Below are positions 1 to 9,758 of a DNA stretch of 64,000 nucleotides, piece by piece (positions within the stretch are counted from its first letter, which is position 1; each line of letters begins with the position of its first letter). Source of the stretch: Bacteroidota bacterium (GTDB lineage: Bacteria; Bacteroidota; Bacteroidia; Chitinophagales; UBA10324); contig JAFDYS010000021.1 of NCBI GenBank assembly GCA_018267315.1, positions 36,936-100,935 on the forward strand, given 5' to 3'. The position numbers and the translations under genes were made by a program. The notes under the pieces are model-generated. The model did not search any database. It saw nothing but the letters and a program-made list of their open reading frames with translations, and was not told the origin of the DNA.

Positions 1-2
1 CC

Positions 3-2048
3 AGGAAGGAAAATGTGGTGGATGATTATTTCGGAACCAAAGTTTCTGATCCATACCGGTGGCTTGAAGATGATAACTCTGCCGAAACCAAAGCATGGGT
101 GCAGGAGCAAAACAAGGTGACGCAGCAATACATTTCACAGATTCCGTATCGCAACCAGATCAGAGACCGCATCCGTGAACTGTATAACTATCCGAGAGAG
201 AGTACACCATACAGAAACGGAGAGTACTACTTCTACACCCGCAATGAAGGGCTGCAGCCACGCAGCGTTTTCTATTACAAAAAAGGTATTAACGGAACTC
301 CGCAGGTTCTTGTTGATCCCAATGCGTTAAATGCTCAGGGAACGAGTGCGGTAAACCTGGCCGGTTTTTCCAATGACAAGAAATATGTGGCCTATACTGT
401 CTCCGAATCCGGCAGCGACTGGCAAAACATTTATGTGAAAGACCTTGCGCTGAATAAACAGTTGCCCGACAAACTGGAGTGGATCAAATTTTCAGGTGCC
501 GCGTGGTTTAAGGATGGATTTTTCTACGGCGGCTATGAAGCACCTGAAAAAGGAAAGGAATACACCACGCAAAATCAAAACATGAAACTCTACTATCACA
601 AACTGGGTGATCCGCAAACAGAGGACCGCGTCATCTGGTTTGATGACAGTCATCCGTTACGTTCGGTGCAGGCACAAACCACGCAGGATGAAAAATTCCT
701 GATTCTTTATTTGAGCGAAGGAACTTATGGAACTGAGATCTGGTACATGGATTTGCGCAATCCGCATGGTGGATTCAAACGCATCCTCGAAGGATTTGCT
801 TACAACTACAGCGTCATTGACAATGACGGAGAAAATCTGCTGGTGCAAACCAACCACGATGCAAAGAATTATCAACTCGTGATGATTGATCCGAAGCATC
901 CTGAAAAAGAGCATTGGAAAACAATTGTCCCCGAATCAGAAAACTTGCTGGATGCAGTGGAAGCATCTGCCGGAAAGTTGTTCTGCTTCTATCTGAAAAA
1001 TGCCACCTCACAGGTGATTCAGTTTGACCGAACCGGAAAGATGGAAAGAGAAATTACACTGCCCGTGATCGGAACGGTGGATGGCCTAAGCGGAGAAAAG
1101 ACTGACACCATGCTTTATTACTCCATCACTTCATTCACCACACCGGCTACCATTTATAAATACAGTGTCAGCGGCGGGCAGTCGACAGTTTATAAGAAGC
1201 CCGAAGTCAAATACAATCCGGATGACTACGTGACCAAACAGATTTTCTATCCTTCGAAAGATGGCACGATGATCCCCATGTTTATCGTGTATAAGAAAGG
1301 AACGAAGCTCAATGGAAAGAATCCGGCACTGCTCTATGGGTATGGTGGTTTCAACGTTGCGCGGCGCCCGGATTTTATTCCCTCAAGACTGGTGCTGCTG
1401 GAAAACGGAGGCGTGTTTGCTGTGGCGTGCATTCGCGGCGGAAGCGAGTACGGAGAAAAATGGCATCAGGCAGGTATGCTGTTCAACAAGCAAAATGTGT
1501 TTGATGATTTCATTGCCGGCGCAGAATATCTGATTGCTCAGAAATACACATCAAAGGACTACCTCGCCATCATGGGAAGATCCAATGGCGGACTTCTCGT
1601 GGGCGCGTGTGAAACACAGCGGCCTGATTTGTTTAAAGTGTGTATTCCGGTTGTGGGCGTTATGGACATGTTGCGGTATCAGAAGTTCACTATTGGCTGG
1701 GCATGGGCAGTTGAATATGGTTCCAGTGATTCCGCAAAGTACTTTAAGAACCTGTACAGCTACTCACCGCTGCACAACATCAAACCCGGAACAAATTATC
1801 CGGCTACCATTATTACCACCGGTGATCACGATGATCGTGTGGTGCCCTCACACTCGTTTAAGTATGCCGCAACACTTCAATCTGCTCAGGCCGGTGCCGC
1901 GCCAATTCTGATCCGCATCGACATCAATGCGGGGCATGCGCCCGGAGGAGACAAGCCGACGGCTAAATTGAATGAAGAAGAAGCTGACATCTATTCATTC
2001 CTCTTCTGGAATATGGGAATTACACATTTGCCTGCCTTCAAGAAGTAG
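3..2048 (+). CDS. prolyl oligopeptidase, S9A family (5' end outside window)
   Basis: Serine peptidase that cleaves short peptides after proline. The frame is open to the left edge (RKEN precedes VVDDYFGTKVSDPYRW), so the start codon and any signal peptide lie outside; 681 residues are visible, near full family length. The first two thirds is the beta-propeller gate and the last third the alpha/beta hydrolase. The nucleophile Ser lies in GRSNGG (codon 1581-1583; usual form GGSNGG), the acid in DHDDRVVP (1824-1847) and the His in NAGHAPGG (codon 1935-1937), so the triad looks complete. Bacteroidota members are usually periplasmic. GSEYGEKWHQAG near 1440-1475 is a further family signature. Assignment is firm; the physiological substrate cannot be read from sequence. 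Confidence 0.95.
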   Translation, partial: RKENVVDDYFGTKVSDPYRWLEDDNSAETKAWVQEQNKVTQQYISQIPYRNQIRDRIRELYNYPRESTPYRNGEYYFYTRNEGLQPRSVFYYKKGINGTPQVLVDPNALNAQGTSAVNLAGFSNDKKYVAYTVSESGSDWQNIYVKDLALNKQLPDKLEWIKFSGAAWFKDGFFYGGYEAPEKGKEYTTQNQNMKLYYHKLGDPQTEDRVIWFDDSHPLRSVQAQTTQDEKFLILYLSEGTYGTEIWYMDLRNPHGGFKRILEGFAYNYSVIDNDGENLLVQTNHDAKNYQLVMIDPKHPEKEHWKTIVPESENLLDAVEASAGKLFCFYLKNATSQVIQFDRTGKMEREITLPVIGTVDGLSGEKTDTMLYYSITSFTTPATIYKYSVSGGQSTVYKKPEVKYNPDDYVTKQIFYPSKDGTMIPMFIVYKKGTKLNGKNPALLYGYGGFNVARRPDFIPSRLVLLENGGVFAVACIRGGSEYGEKWHQAGMLFNKQNVFDDFIAGAEYLIAQKYTSKDYLAIMGRSNGGLLVGACETQRPDLFKVCIPVVGVMDMLRYQKFTIGWAWAVEYGSSDSAKYFKNLYSYSPLHNIKPGTNYPATIITTGDHDDRVVPSHSFKYAATLQSAQAGAAPILIRIDINAGHAPGGDKPTAKLNEEEADIYSFLFWNMGITHLPAFKK

Positions 2049-2183
2049 TCAAAGAGAAATGACCGAGTGCCGTAGCCGAGGCATGCGTTGTATATATTCA
2101 AAACTTAATTTGCGAATAAGCGGATTAAGCGCTTCTTTTGAGTAATTCTTAAAGACATCTTCTCACTGTAAACACTTCCTTTT

Positions 2184-5100
2184 ATGAATCGTTACTACTC
2201 GCTGTTTGTAATTGTGTTCTTACTCGGCATCACGGGTGCTAAATCGCAACAGAATAATACAGCACCAGTCAACAATGAATCCCGTAATCTGGATCACATC
2301 CGGCAGACTTTTTACAAGTCATTGGACCTTTCAGAAAAAGATATTGAAGAATACCGCCGTGAATCGGCAAGGGGAGGTGAAGAAAAAGAAAGCAAAACCG
2401 ACGGGCTGCTCGCTCAGTTTCACCGTTGGGAATGGCTGATGCGTTCACGGGTGGATGCGAATGGAAACTTGCCGGAACCCGGACTTGCGGCACGCGAATA
2501 TGTAAAATACAAAAATGCGCATCCACAATTTTTCAACAGTGGCGTTCGTGATATTACTTGGGAGACAGTTGGCACTGCTGAGGTTCCTTCAAATGGTGGC
2601 GGAGCAGGAAGAACGAACGTTATGGTTTTTGACCCTACGAACTCAGATGTTATGTACGTTGGTGCAGCGGGCGGAGGTGTATGGAAAACAACTGATGCGG
2701 GCACCACCTGGACTTGCCTTACGGATGCTTTCCCTGTAACAGGTGTGGCAGACATTGCCATTGATCCTACCAACTCCAATGTGATATATGTGGCAACAGG
2801 CGATGGGTACGGGTATGAAGCCACCTGGCAAAGTGATAATGATTTCTGGGGCGGTGTTTACAGCGCCGGATTGATGAAGTCCACTGATGGTGGTGCCACC
2901 TGGTTTGCAACAGGTATCAGCTATGAGCAGGCCAATAATGAAATCATTCAGCGCGTGGTGCTGAATCCCGATAACCCGTCCATTGTATTGATTGCAACTC
3001 GAAGCGGCATCTACCGATCGGAGGATGGCGGCACCGGTTTTACACAGGTGAGTTCCGTTCATTGCTATGACTTTGCATTTAAAGTGGATGATGCTAACAC
3101 GGTTTATACGGGTGGCGACAAAGACATTCTGATATCAACAGATGCCGGTGCAACATGGTCAGTATTGGGCGACAACATTATGGATGCCGGAAGAATTTCA
3201 ATTGAAACCACACCGGCCAATCCGTTGGTGATCTATGCATTCAGTGAAGGGGGAAAATTCAAAAAATCCATTGATGCCGGCGCTAGCTGGACCAATGCGA
3301 CAAAACCCTCCACCAAAACTTCCTTCTACGGTTATTATGATACCGACTTTGGTGTTTCTGACGTTGATGAAAACGCATTGATAGCAGGTGGACTGGAAGT
3401 GGTGGTTTCGTCAAATGGCGCGAGTTCATGGACTAAGGTTTCCACCTGGGATGGAATAGGTGATGATAATTATGTGCATGCTGATGGCAAGTGTTCCAAA
3501 TTTCTCCCCGGAAGCAACACCACAGTTTTCGCAACCAATGACGGTGGCATTTTCAAGTCAACGGATTTTGGCGAAACATGGAGTGATCTCAGCAACGGGT
3601 TGAGAATTGCTCAGGCATACCGGCTGGGAACATCTGTGACGGAACCCGGAAAAGTGATCTCCGGCTGGCAGGATAACGGATGCAATATGTGGGACGGAAC
3701 TTCATGGACACGGGTTTATGGTGCTGATGGAATGGAAGCCGCCATCGATCCGCTCAATGCTGACATTCTCTATGAAGAAACTCAATATGGAGGCCTTAAT
3801 AAATCAACGGATAACGGACAGAATTGGTCATATATTTCTCCGGGAGGAGGGGATTGGCTGACTCCTTATATAATTGATCCCACCAACAACAACATTCTGT
3901 ACTACGGCGGAGGTGGCAGTATTTCTAAGTCTACCAATGGCGGCAGCAGTTGGTCAAATGTCGGTGGTGCATTCAATGGCAACCTGTTCGCCCTCGCAGT
4001 GGCACCAAGCAATAATCAATACGTGTACGGTGCATCGCTCACACAAATAAAGGTTTCAAAAAACGGCGGGAGTTCATGGACCGATATCACTTCGGGTTTA
4101 CCAACTTCAGGAAACGGATTCAATTACATCGCTGTCGACAACACCGATCCGGAGCATGTATATGTGGCGTTGAGTGCTTACAACGAAGGAAATAAAGTTT
4201 ACGAATCTTCGAATGCCGGATCATCATGGACCAATATCTCCGGCACGCTTCCCAATGTTCCGGTTACATCTATCGTGTATCAACCCGACAGCCAGGATGG
4301 AATTTACATCAGTACGGATCTCGGTGTTTTCTACCGGGATAACACCATGAGTGACTGGATTCCTTTCATGGACGGGCTGCCGAATGTAATGGTGCATGAG
4401 TTGGAAATCAATCCGGGCGATAACAAGCTTTACGCAGCAACTTATGGCCGGGGCATCTGGCGCTCGGATTTGTATGGCTTTGTGCAATACACAAATGACA
4501 TTGGCATTACTCAAATCATCAGTCCCGCCGGACCGCAATGTGCTGATGAATTCACCCCGCTGGTGAAGGTGAAGAACTTCGGCAGCAACACCATTACATC
4601 GTTTGATGCGAATTATGCTATTGACGGAGGCAGCTACAGTATATTTTCATGGAACGGAACGCTGGATCCGCTTAGCACAATCAATGTTTCGCTTCCTGTG
4701 CTTTCGCCGGCCATTGGTGAACACACCTTTGTCGCTTACACCTCGGCACCCAATGGATTGTCAGATAACAACCAGGTAAATGATGCTGACACCTCAGGAT
4801 TCAATTTGCTGGCTGTGGGTGTTGCCCTGCCGCTCACTGAGGATTATGAATCGGGAAATCTGCCCGGCAACTGGACTTACAATGATCCCAATGCGGTATG
4901 GCTGATCAATGATGCAGCCGGCGGATATGGTCAATCCGTTTACAGCGCAAAAGCCAATTTCTTTGGCACCGGAAGCGGAGATGTGGGAGAGATGAATACA
5001 CCATATCTCGACCTGAGCAGCGCATTGCTTCCCATCACGCTGAAGTTTGATTATGCCCATGCGAATAAGAACAGTAATAAAGGTGATACACTCGCCATCA

Positions 5101-5612
5101 GCATCAGTACCGATTGCGGTGCCACATTCAGCAATGTGTTTTACAAAGGCGGTGCGGATCTGGAAACCGCGCCACTGCTGAGCGGAACAGAGTTCGTTCC
5201 CACGGCAGATCAGTGGACTTCTGAAACGGTTGATCTCAGCGACTACTCGGGTTTCAACAGGGTGCTGGTTAAGTTTACCGGGATTTCCAAGAAAGGAAAT
5301 TCACTCTATCTTGATAACATCAATCGGGCAGGCATTCCGTCGTCATCAGCTACATTATCTGAAATCACGGAGTTCTCCATATTCCCGAATCCATCATCCG
5401 GATTATTCACGTACAGAATTCCGTCTGCCATTCAAAACGGAAAATTGGTAGTGCAGAATGTGTTGGGACAAACAGTGTATGAAATCAGGAGCGATAAGTT
5501 AACCACAGAGGGAACTATCAATCTGGAATCACTGGCTCCGGGCATCTATCAACTGAGCGTGTACGATGGCGATGCGATCAGGTACCACGCGCCGCTCACG
5601 ATTCAGCGATAG
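2184..5612 (+). CDS. T9SS-exported BNR/sortilin-type repeat protein, 1142 aa
   Basis: Secreted multidomain protein. Residues 1-22 are a signal peptide ending at Gln (TGAKSQQ). From about residue 130 to 760 there are many BNR-like blades with the Asp-box pattern S-T-D-x-G-x-x-W (STDGGATW, KSTDFGETW, STDNGQNW), as in sortilin/VPS10 and photosynthesis-factor-like propellers. A CARDB/Ig-like stretch follows at about 770-880, then a jelly-roll resembling the choice-of-anchor J type at about 890-1060 (YESGNLPGNW). The last 75 residues are a type A T9SS sorting domain (FSIFPNPSSG, LAPGIYQLSV). It stands alone behind a 135-base gap and ends at a strong hairpin. Propeller proteins of this type are often enzymes or binding modules, but no catalytic set is recognisable, so substrate is unknown. 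Confidence 0.85.
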   Translation: MNRYYSLFVIVFLLGITGAKSQQNNTAPVNNESRNLDHIRQTFYKSLDLSEKDIEEYRRESARGGEEKESKTDGLLAQFHRWEWLMRSRVDANGNLPEPGLAAREYVKYKNAHPQFFNSGVRDITWETVGTAEVPSNGGGAGRTNVMVFDPTNSDVMYVGAAGGGVWKTTDAGTTWTCLTDAFPVTGVADIAIDPTNSNVIYVATGDGYGYEATWQSDNDFWGGVYSAGLMKSTDGGATWFATGISYEQANNEIIQRVVLNPDNPSIVLIATRSGIYRSEDGGTGFTQVSSVHCYDFAFKVDDANTVYTGGDKDILISTDAGATWSVLGDNIMDAGRISIETTPANPLVIYAFSEGGKFKKSIDAGASWTNATKPSTKTSFYGYYDTDFGVSDVDENALIAGGLEVVVSSNGASSWTKVSTWDGIGDDNYVHADGKCSKFLPGSNTTVFATNDGGIFKSTDFGETWSDLSNGLRIAQAYRLGTSVTEPGKVISGWQDNGCNMWDGTSWTRVYGADGMEAAIDPLNADILYEETQYGGLNKSTDNGQNWSYISPGGGDWLTPYIIDPTNNNILYYGGGGSISKSTNGGSSWSNVGGAFNGNLFALAVAPSNNQYVYGASLTQIKVSKNGGSSWTDITSGLPTSGNGFNYIAVDNTDPEHVYVALSAYNEGNKVYESSNAGSSWTNISGTLPNVPVTSIVYQPDSQDGIYISTDLGVFYRDNTMSDWIPFMDGLPNVMVHELEINPGDNKLYAATYGRGIWRSDLYGFVQYTNDIGITQIISPAGPQCADEFTPLVKVKNFGSNTITSFDANYAIDGGSYSIFSWNGTLDPLSTINVSLPVLSPAIGEHTFVAYTSAPNGLSDNNQVNDADTSGFNLLAVGVALPLTEDYESGNLPGNWTYNDPNAVWLINDAAGGYGQSVYSAKANFFGTGSGDVGEMNTPYLDLSSALLPITLKFDYAHANKNSNKGDTLAISISTDCGATFSNVFYKGGADLETAPLLSGTEFVPTADQWTSETVDLSDYSGFNRVLVKFTGISKKGNSLYLDNINRAGIPSSSATLSEITEFSIFPNPSSGLFTYRIPSAIQNGKLVVQNVLGQTVYEIRSDKLTTEGTINLESLAPGIYQLSVYDGDAIRYHAPLTIQR

Positions 5613-5640
5613 CACTTCAACGAAGGTGTTGATTAACCGG

Positions 5641-5665
5641 GAGGGTGGTAGTTTATACCACCCTC
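5641..5665. terminator. perfect hairpin between convergent genes
   Basis: GAGGGTGGTA (5641-5650) and TACCACCCTC (5656-5665) form a perfect 10-bp stem with a 5-base loop. It lies just after the BNR gene and includes the last codons and stop of the opposing SCP2 gene. There is no strong T-run on either side, so bidirectional termination is inferred from stem strength and position. Confidence 0.55.
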
Positions 5666-5979
5666 TCAAACATTTCTACAAACTTGAGCATAGATCCTAT
5701 GTTGCTCACTTTTATTTTACCGAACAGCACGGCCATTTGCGCATTGGTCCTCCCATATTCTGCATCTTCATAATCGCTGTCTTTGGCCTGGACCACACAT
5801 TTGGGTTCATCGGCTAAACCGGGTTCCACCGTACAAGCGCCATTTTTCACCCGCACGGTGAAATCGCCGCCATGTTCGCCGGCGATTCTGAAGTGATACA
5901 CGAAGTCAAGAGAAGGATCTATGCCCGGTTTCAAGCGGGATGGAAGGGATTGAATTAGTTCTGATGCGTTCATAGTCAT
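5653..5979 (-). CDS. SCP2 sterol-binding domain protein
   Basis: Small 108-residue protein made of a single SCP2-type lipid-carrier domain. Visible signatures are a central Phe/Val strand region (DFTVRVKNGACTVEPG), a conserved segment with alternating acidic residues (KDSDYEDAEYG) and the C-terminal helix rich in Met, Phe and Val (GKIKVSNIGSMLKFVEMF). Family members hold a hydrophobic ligand in a tunnel and are cytosolic; the bacterial ligand is usually unknown. It is the last gene of the minus-strand run methyltransferase-barrel-SCP2, separated from the barrel by 5 bases. The final five codons and the stop are built from one arm of the hairpin at 5641-5665. Confidence 0.8.
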   Translation of the reverse strand: MTMNASELIQSLPSRLKPGIDPSLDFVYHFRIAGEHGGDFTVRVKNGACTVEPGLADEPKCVVQAKDSDYEDAEYGRTNAQMAVLFGKIKVSNIGSMLKFVEMFERVV

Positions 5980-5984
5980 GCCGT

Positions 5985-6689
5985 TTAATTGTAGTAAATC
6001 ACATCGCGCTTTCCGCGAATGATGTTGTAACGAAGTGAACCGTAGAAATACTGGTTGCGTGATGAGAACGGCAGATCATTGTTCTTTGACAGGTTCACAC
6101 GACCATTGTAATATTCCAGTCCTGCCACTATGTTGTCTGCAACTTTGTACAGCACACCCGCTTTAATTCCGATATCAAAGTTTTCAAAATTGAGATCAAT
6201 ATCTGATTCCGTCGTGTTCGTAGCAGCGCCGTTAGTCGTAGTGGTTGATGTAAGATTTCCGGTTTCACTGAACTCAAAACCCGATTGTGCACCGAGTAGT
6301 AAGCTCACATCTTTCATGTAGTACTGGAAATAGACGGGGACGCTGAGATAGGAAACGTGTGCTTTGTACACATCATTTTGCGTAATGGAATTACCCAGCG
6401 CATCCGCATAGCTGAAATCATCTTTGAGTTTTCCGTTTTGCCACCAGTAGAGTAATTCAAGCCCCGCTCCGAAGCGATTTGCAAATTTGTATTCTGCATA
6501 GGCACCTGCCTGCAGCGAAAAATTAAGCCGGTTGGAAATTGAGTGATCCGGGATGGTATCCGTTTTAACAAAAATGATCTGGCTGATGCCGGCTTTTACC
6601 GAAGGGCCGAAGAAGAATTTCTGTGCATGGCATTGCAATGAAGCAATGACTGCTATAAAGGTCATCAGGAGAATGCTCGGTTTAGTCAT
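5985..6689 (-). CDS. outer-membrane beta-barrel protein (PorT-like family)
   Basis: A 234-residue exported protein: signal peptide to about residue 22 (IASLQCHAQ), then alternating amphipathic strands with aromatic girdles, typical of the small 8-stranded barrels common in Bacteroidota (AGAYAEYKFANRFGAGLELLYWW, split by turns). It ends in NIIRGKRDVIYYN rather than a terminal Phe. The start codon overlaps the stop of the upstream methyltransferase by four bases (ATGA, 6686-6689), so the two are probably translationally coupled. Specific function unknown. Confidence 0.75.
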   Translation of the reverse strand: MTKPSILLMTFIAVIASLQCHAQKFFFGPSVKAGISQIIFVKTDTIPDHSISNRLNFSLQAGAYAEYKFANRFGAGLELLYWWQNGKLKDDFSYADALGNSITQNDVYKAHVSYLSVPVYFQYYMKDVSLLLGAQSGFEFSETGNLTSTTTTNGAATNTTESDIDLNFENFDIGIKAGVLYKVADNIVAGLEYYNGRVNLSKNNDLPFSSRNQYFYGSLRYNIIRGKRDVIYYN

Positions 6690-7468
6690 GTACGTTGCGA
6701 AGGATGTCCTATAATGTAGTGAACAGGAATGCCTAATTTATTTTTCACACTCCCCACTTTCCAAATGTAATTATTGCCGGGTAGACCGGTAACAACGTCT
6801 TCCAGTTCGCGCCTGGTATAAAACCGGAGTACGGAAATACTGCCATCCCAGATAGTGCAAAGAATGATCAGGGGAATCATGTAGGTGTAGAACAACCGCG
6901 ACCAGCGAAAAGGTTTGAAGAAAGGAGTGAGCAACAAGAAAGTAATGGGTTCAAGGAGTACGACGCCAAAAATGTTCAGCACGCTGGTGGTTCCGGCATC
7001 AAAAAAAGCGACGGATTCATTCTTGCTCATGGCATCAGCAAGTAATGCCTTTACCTGCGGGGGTTTGAAATGATGCAGTGCTGAAAACATGGTGCGCACC
7101 CCGTTGCAATCCTCAGGCACGTTAAGCGCATTTATCGGTTCGGGATAAAATGAAATTTGTGATGATTGCTTTTCAAGCTCAGTCCATCTGTTTTTGTTGG
7201 GATAGAGATCGGTGAGCATGACAGATGGATGGCATTCCATGGTGGCGAGATACTGCAGCATTTTCGTGATGCCTCCTCCGCCACCGGCGCAAAGTTCCAC
7301 CAGGCGATTCGACCGGGAGGACAAAAGCACTTCTTTGATAATCGGTGCACACGGTTGGTAGAAATCAGTCCAGCCAATCATGTGCCGCAGGTAATCCATC
7401 ATGCCTTCGCGAATCACCTGAGGGAACCATTTAAGATCTTCAAATTCGAAAAGGAAGGCGCGCGGCAA
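6686..7468 (-). CDS. class I SAM-dependent methyltransferase-like protein
   Basis: 260 residues. VELCAGGGGG (about 57-66) is a glycine-rich SAM-binding loop after a beta strand, and TDLYPN (about 85-90) fits the acidic end of strand 2; MFSALHHFKPPQV (about 125-137) is the post-motif seen in many small-molecule and lipid methyltransferases. The C-terminal third has two hydrophobic helices (VVLLEPITFLLLTPF and YTYMIPLIILCTIW), suggesting membrane association. The only plausible start is a TTG at 7468, which lies 24 bases after the stop of the secreted hydrolase and in the same frame; a TGA bounds the frame directly upstream. Coupled by overlap to the barrel gene. Substrate unknown. Confidence 0.65.
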   Translation of the reverse strand: MPRAFLFEFEDLKWFPQVIREGMMDYLRHMIGWTDFYQPCAPIIKEVLLSSRSNRLVELCAGGGGGITKMLQYLATMECHPSVMLTDLYPNKNRWTELEKQSSQISFYPEPINALNVPEDCNGVRTMFSALHHFKPPQVKALLADAMSKNESVAFFDAGTTSVLNIFGVVLLEPITFLLLTPFFKPFRWSRLFYTYMIPLIILCTIWDGSISVLRFYTRRELEDVVTGLPGNNYIWKVGSVKNKLGIPVHYIIGHPSQRT

Positions 7469-7492
7469 CGGAAGGGATTTAGTGGGTAGCTT

Positions 7493-9676
7493 TCATGTCT
7501 TGATGAACTTGTAATAACGTGGTTCCCCTTTCGAAATCACTTTCAGAACATAAATGCCGGGAGCAAGTAATTCACTCTCATCAGTAGCAAAGATCAACTG
7601 ACAGTTTACTTCTTTTCCCGCTGCATTATACAAGTGCCATGAATTATCGGAACCGGTGAAACGATGGAAGTCATTTTGATCACCGGAGTAATGGAATGAG
7701 TTTTCATGGTGCTCATCTCGCAGCCCGGGCAGCAGCCCCGTGGGTTGAATGCTGTCACACCGCATGATCCGAAACAGGTTCCCGTCGGGATACACTTTGA
7801 CTTTCTTTATAGTCACGGGAACAGGTACGGTGTCTTCATACTGCTGCAATACGGTGCCCGATTGAATGAGTTTGCCGTGATAAAAATTCATCCAGCAAAG
7901 CGAGGTGCCTGCAGGAAAGTTCCGGAACTGCTGCGCTCTTCTTACGGTAATATCAGTCACTGCACTTTCAGGCAGCACGGCAGGAATTCGTGATCCGTCT
8001 TCGAGGATGTTTTGCAGTGTGTGAATTTGAACCTGCCATAGGTAACTGCTGTCAACCAGAGATGAATCAACCCAATCAACGGATCCGTGCAATGATCCCA
8101 CGTCATCACCATCATAATACGGCGGCGAAGTTACTGTGGCATCTCCCGGATTATTGTCAAGCGAGGTATTGCTGAATGCCGGGTAGGATACATGAATGGA
8201 AAACCGTTTCATCGAAGCCAGATTGAAAGAACCCCATAAAATGCCTTCGGTGCCGTTGTGTTTGCGCAGGTCCCATTCCCAAATGCCGCCGGCATTGGTG
8301 GTTTGCACGCTGTTGTAGAATGCAATTTTTTCCTGCCAGCAAGTGTAGTCGTCATTTTTCCCATTTACGGCCGACAGAAAAGGAAGGGAGATGTTCTTTC
8401 TCAACTGCAGGGTGTAATTGGAATTAGCGAGATCGTAAATTCTGAAGTAGTTGTTTCCGCCCGGCAGGATGGGGATATCCGTGTATAGATTGGTTATGTT
8501 TTCATCCCCGAAAAAAATTCGTGTTTGTTTTACAGCCGATCCTCCTTCATTGAATTTGCAATCCGGATTGGCATCTTCCGGCGCCGTGAGATCATACTTG
8601 GGAACGGTCATGTTTCCCGCAGCAAATTTCCATGGAGTGATCATGCTCAAAAGCAGAACGGCCGCACAACCTTGTGATGCGCCTACCAGGTACATACGGT
8701 TAGTATCAATGGTTAAGCCGCCGGGCGTATTCCATTTACTAAGTATCCAGTCCAGTTCCCAATTCACCCGGGCTAGTGTATAGCCGCGAACCACTCCGGA
8801 GACGGGCGGCAGTGATTGCCCATCTGCTTTGTAAATGTTCAATGATTCAACGTAACCTAACCAGCGCGTATTGGTTCCGCCGGGATCAATTCCGGTTGCC
8901 GGTATCCAGTCGTCAAACGAAATTTTCCATGACTGATCAACATGCGTGGCGATACTGTTATTGTAGAAGTCGCCGCCTCCGCCATGAAATTTCAGATAGC
9001 ACACATTGCTTCCGCCCACCGGGCCCGTCTTTACAATTCCGAAATGAAACGGCAGACAACCTTCATTCGTCATAGAAGGATAATCAGCTGTTGATGGTTT
9101 GCCCCCGTAATGAATGTAGATGTCCATCTTCTCACCTTCAGTCGAGCCGGGAAAGGCCACATTGGATGCCTGCAGATAGGCCTGTATGGGAGCTGATACT
9201 TCTTTCAGTTTATTGAGTGTGGTGTTGCCGCCCGGCGTCACCATCCAGTTCGGTCCGGTGTGGCCGTAATCGCAACGCACGGCGTAGTAAAATTTTGCGC
9301 CATCCAACTGTACATTCTGCACAAATAGATTTTCATCGCTTGCCAGCGGTGTGAGGTCATCTGTAACGAGATAATGGGTGGTGTTATCATTTAATACCGT
9401 GGTGAGCCGGGTATCCGTTCCAAAGTTGTAAGGAACTCTTCCGAGGTACTGCGCCGTTTTCAGCACATTGCTGTCAGATATTTCAACCGGACTTTTATAC
9501 ACATAGTAGAAACCTGAATCCACAGCGCCAATATTATTCCATCGTATAAAAACCTGTCCATGCTGAGAAATGGCGCCCAGATTTGTGACGGTTTGGCTAA
9601 TGCAGATTTGACTCAGGCAAAGAAAAAGGGCTGATAGCGTTGTGGCTTTCTTTAAGTGTAATGAGCGCCGGCGCAT
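7493..9676 (-). CDS. secreted alpha/beta-hydrolase-fold protein with probable T9SS tail
   Basis: 727 residues from the chosen start. MRRRSLHLKKATTLSALF then CLSQICISQ is a good signal peptide; an earlier in-frame Met at 9712 gives an implausibly long n-region, and a TACCTTTA box (9693-9700) lies between the two. After an FN3-like stretch comes a hydrolase core: a histidine-glycine oxyanion-type segment (LKFHGGGGDFYN) and a nucleophile elbow GASQG with Ser codon at 8675-8677. The last 75 residues (NSWHLYNAAGKEV, LLAPGIYVLKVISKG, KFIKT) resemble a T9SS sorting domain, though the usual PNP motif is missing. It may act on polysaccharide or polyester substrates; no subfamily is recognised. Confidence 0.7.
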   Translation of the reverse strand: MRRRSLHLKKATTLSALFLCLSQICISQTVTNLGAISQHGQVFIRWNNIGAVDSGFYYVYKSPVEISDSNVLKTAQYLGRVPYNFGTDTRLTTVLNDNTTHYLVTDDLTPLASDENLFVQNVQLDGAKFYYAVRCDYGHTGPNWMVTPGGNTTLNKLKEVSAPIQAYLQASNVAFPGSTEGEKMDIYIHYGGKPSTADYPSMTNEGCLPFHFGIVKTGPVGGSNVCYLKFHGGGGDFYNNSIATHVDQSWKISFDDWIPATGIDPGGTNTRWLGYVESLNIYKADGQSLPPVSGVVRGYTLARVNWELDWILSKWNTPGGLTIDTNRMYLVGASQGCAAVLLLSMITPWKFAAGNMTVPKYDLTAPEDANPDCKFNEGGSAVKQTRIFFGDENITNLYTDIPILPGGNNYFRIYDLANSNYTLQLRKNISLPFLSAVNGKNDDYTCWQEKIAFYNSVQTTNAGGIWEWDLRKHNGTEGILWGSFNLASMKRFSIHVSYPAFSNTSLDNNPGDATVTSPPYYDGDDVGSLHGSVDWVDSSLVDSSYLWQVQIHTLQNILEDGSRIPAVLPESAVTDITVRRAQQFRNFPAGTSLCWMNFYHGKLIQSGTVLQQYEDTVPVPVTIKKVKVYPDGNLFRIMRCDSIQPTGLLPGLRDEHHENSFHYSGDQNDFHRFTGSDNSWHLYNAAGKEVNCQLIFATDESELLAPGIYVLKVISKGEPRYYKFIKT

Positions 9677-9758
9677 AGATGATGCGATCAGGTAAAGGTA
9701 TCGAAATCTCAAGGATCGGTTGGAAGAGATGATTGTTGTTCCACCTCAAATCAAAGAC

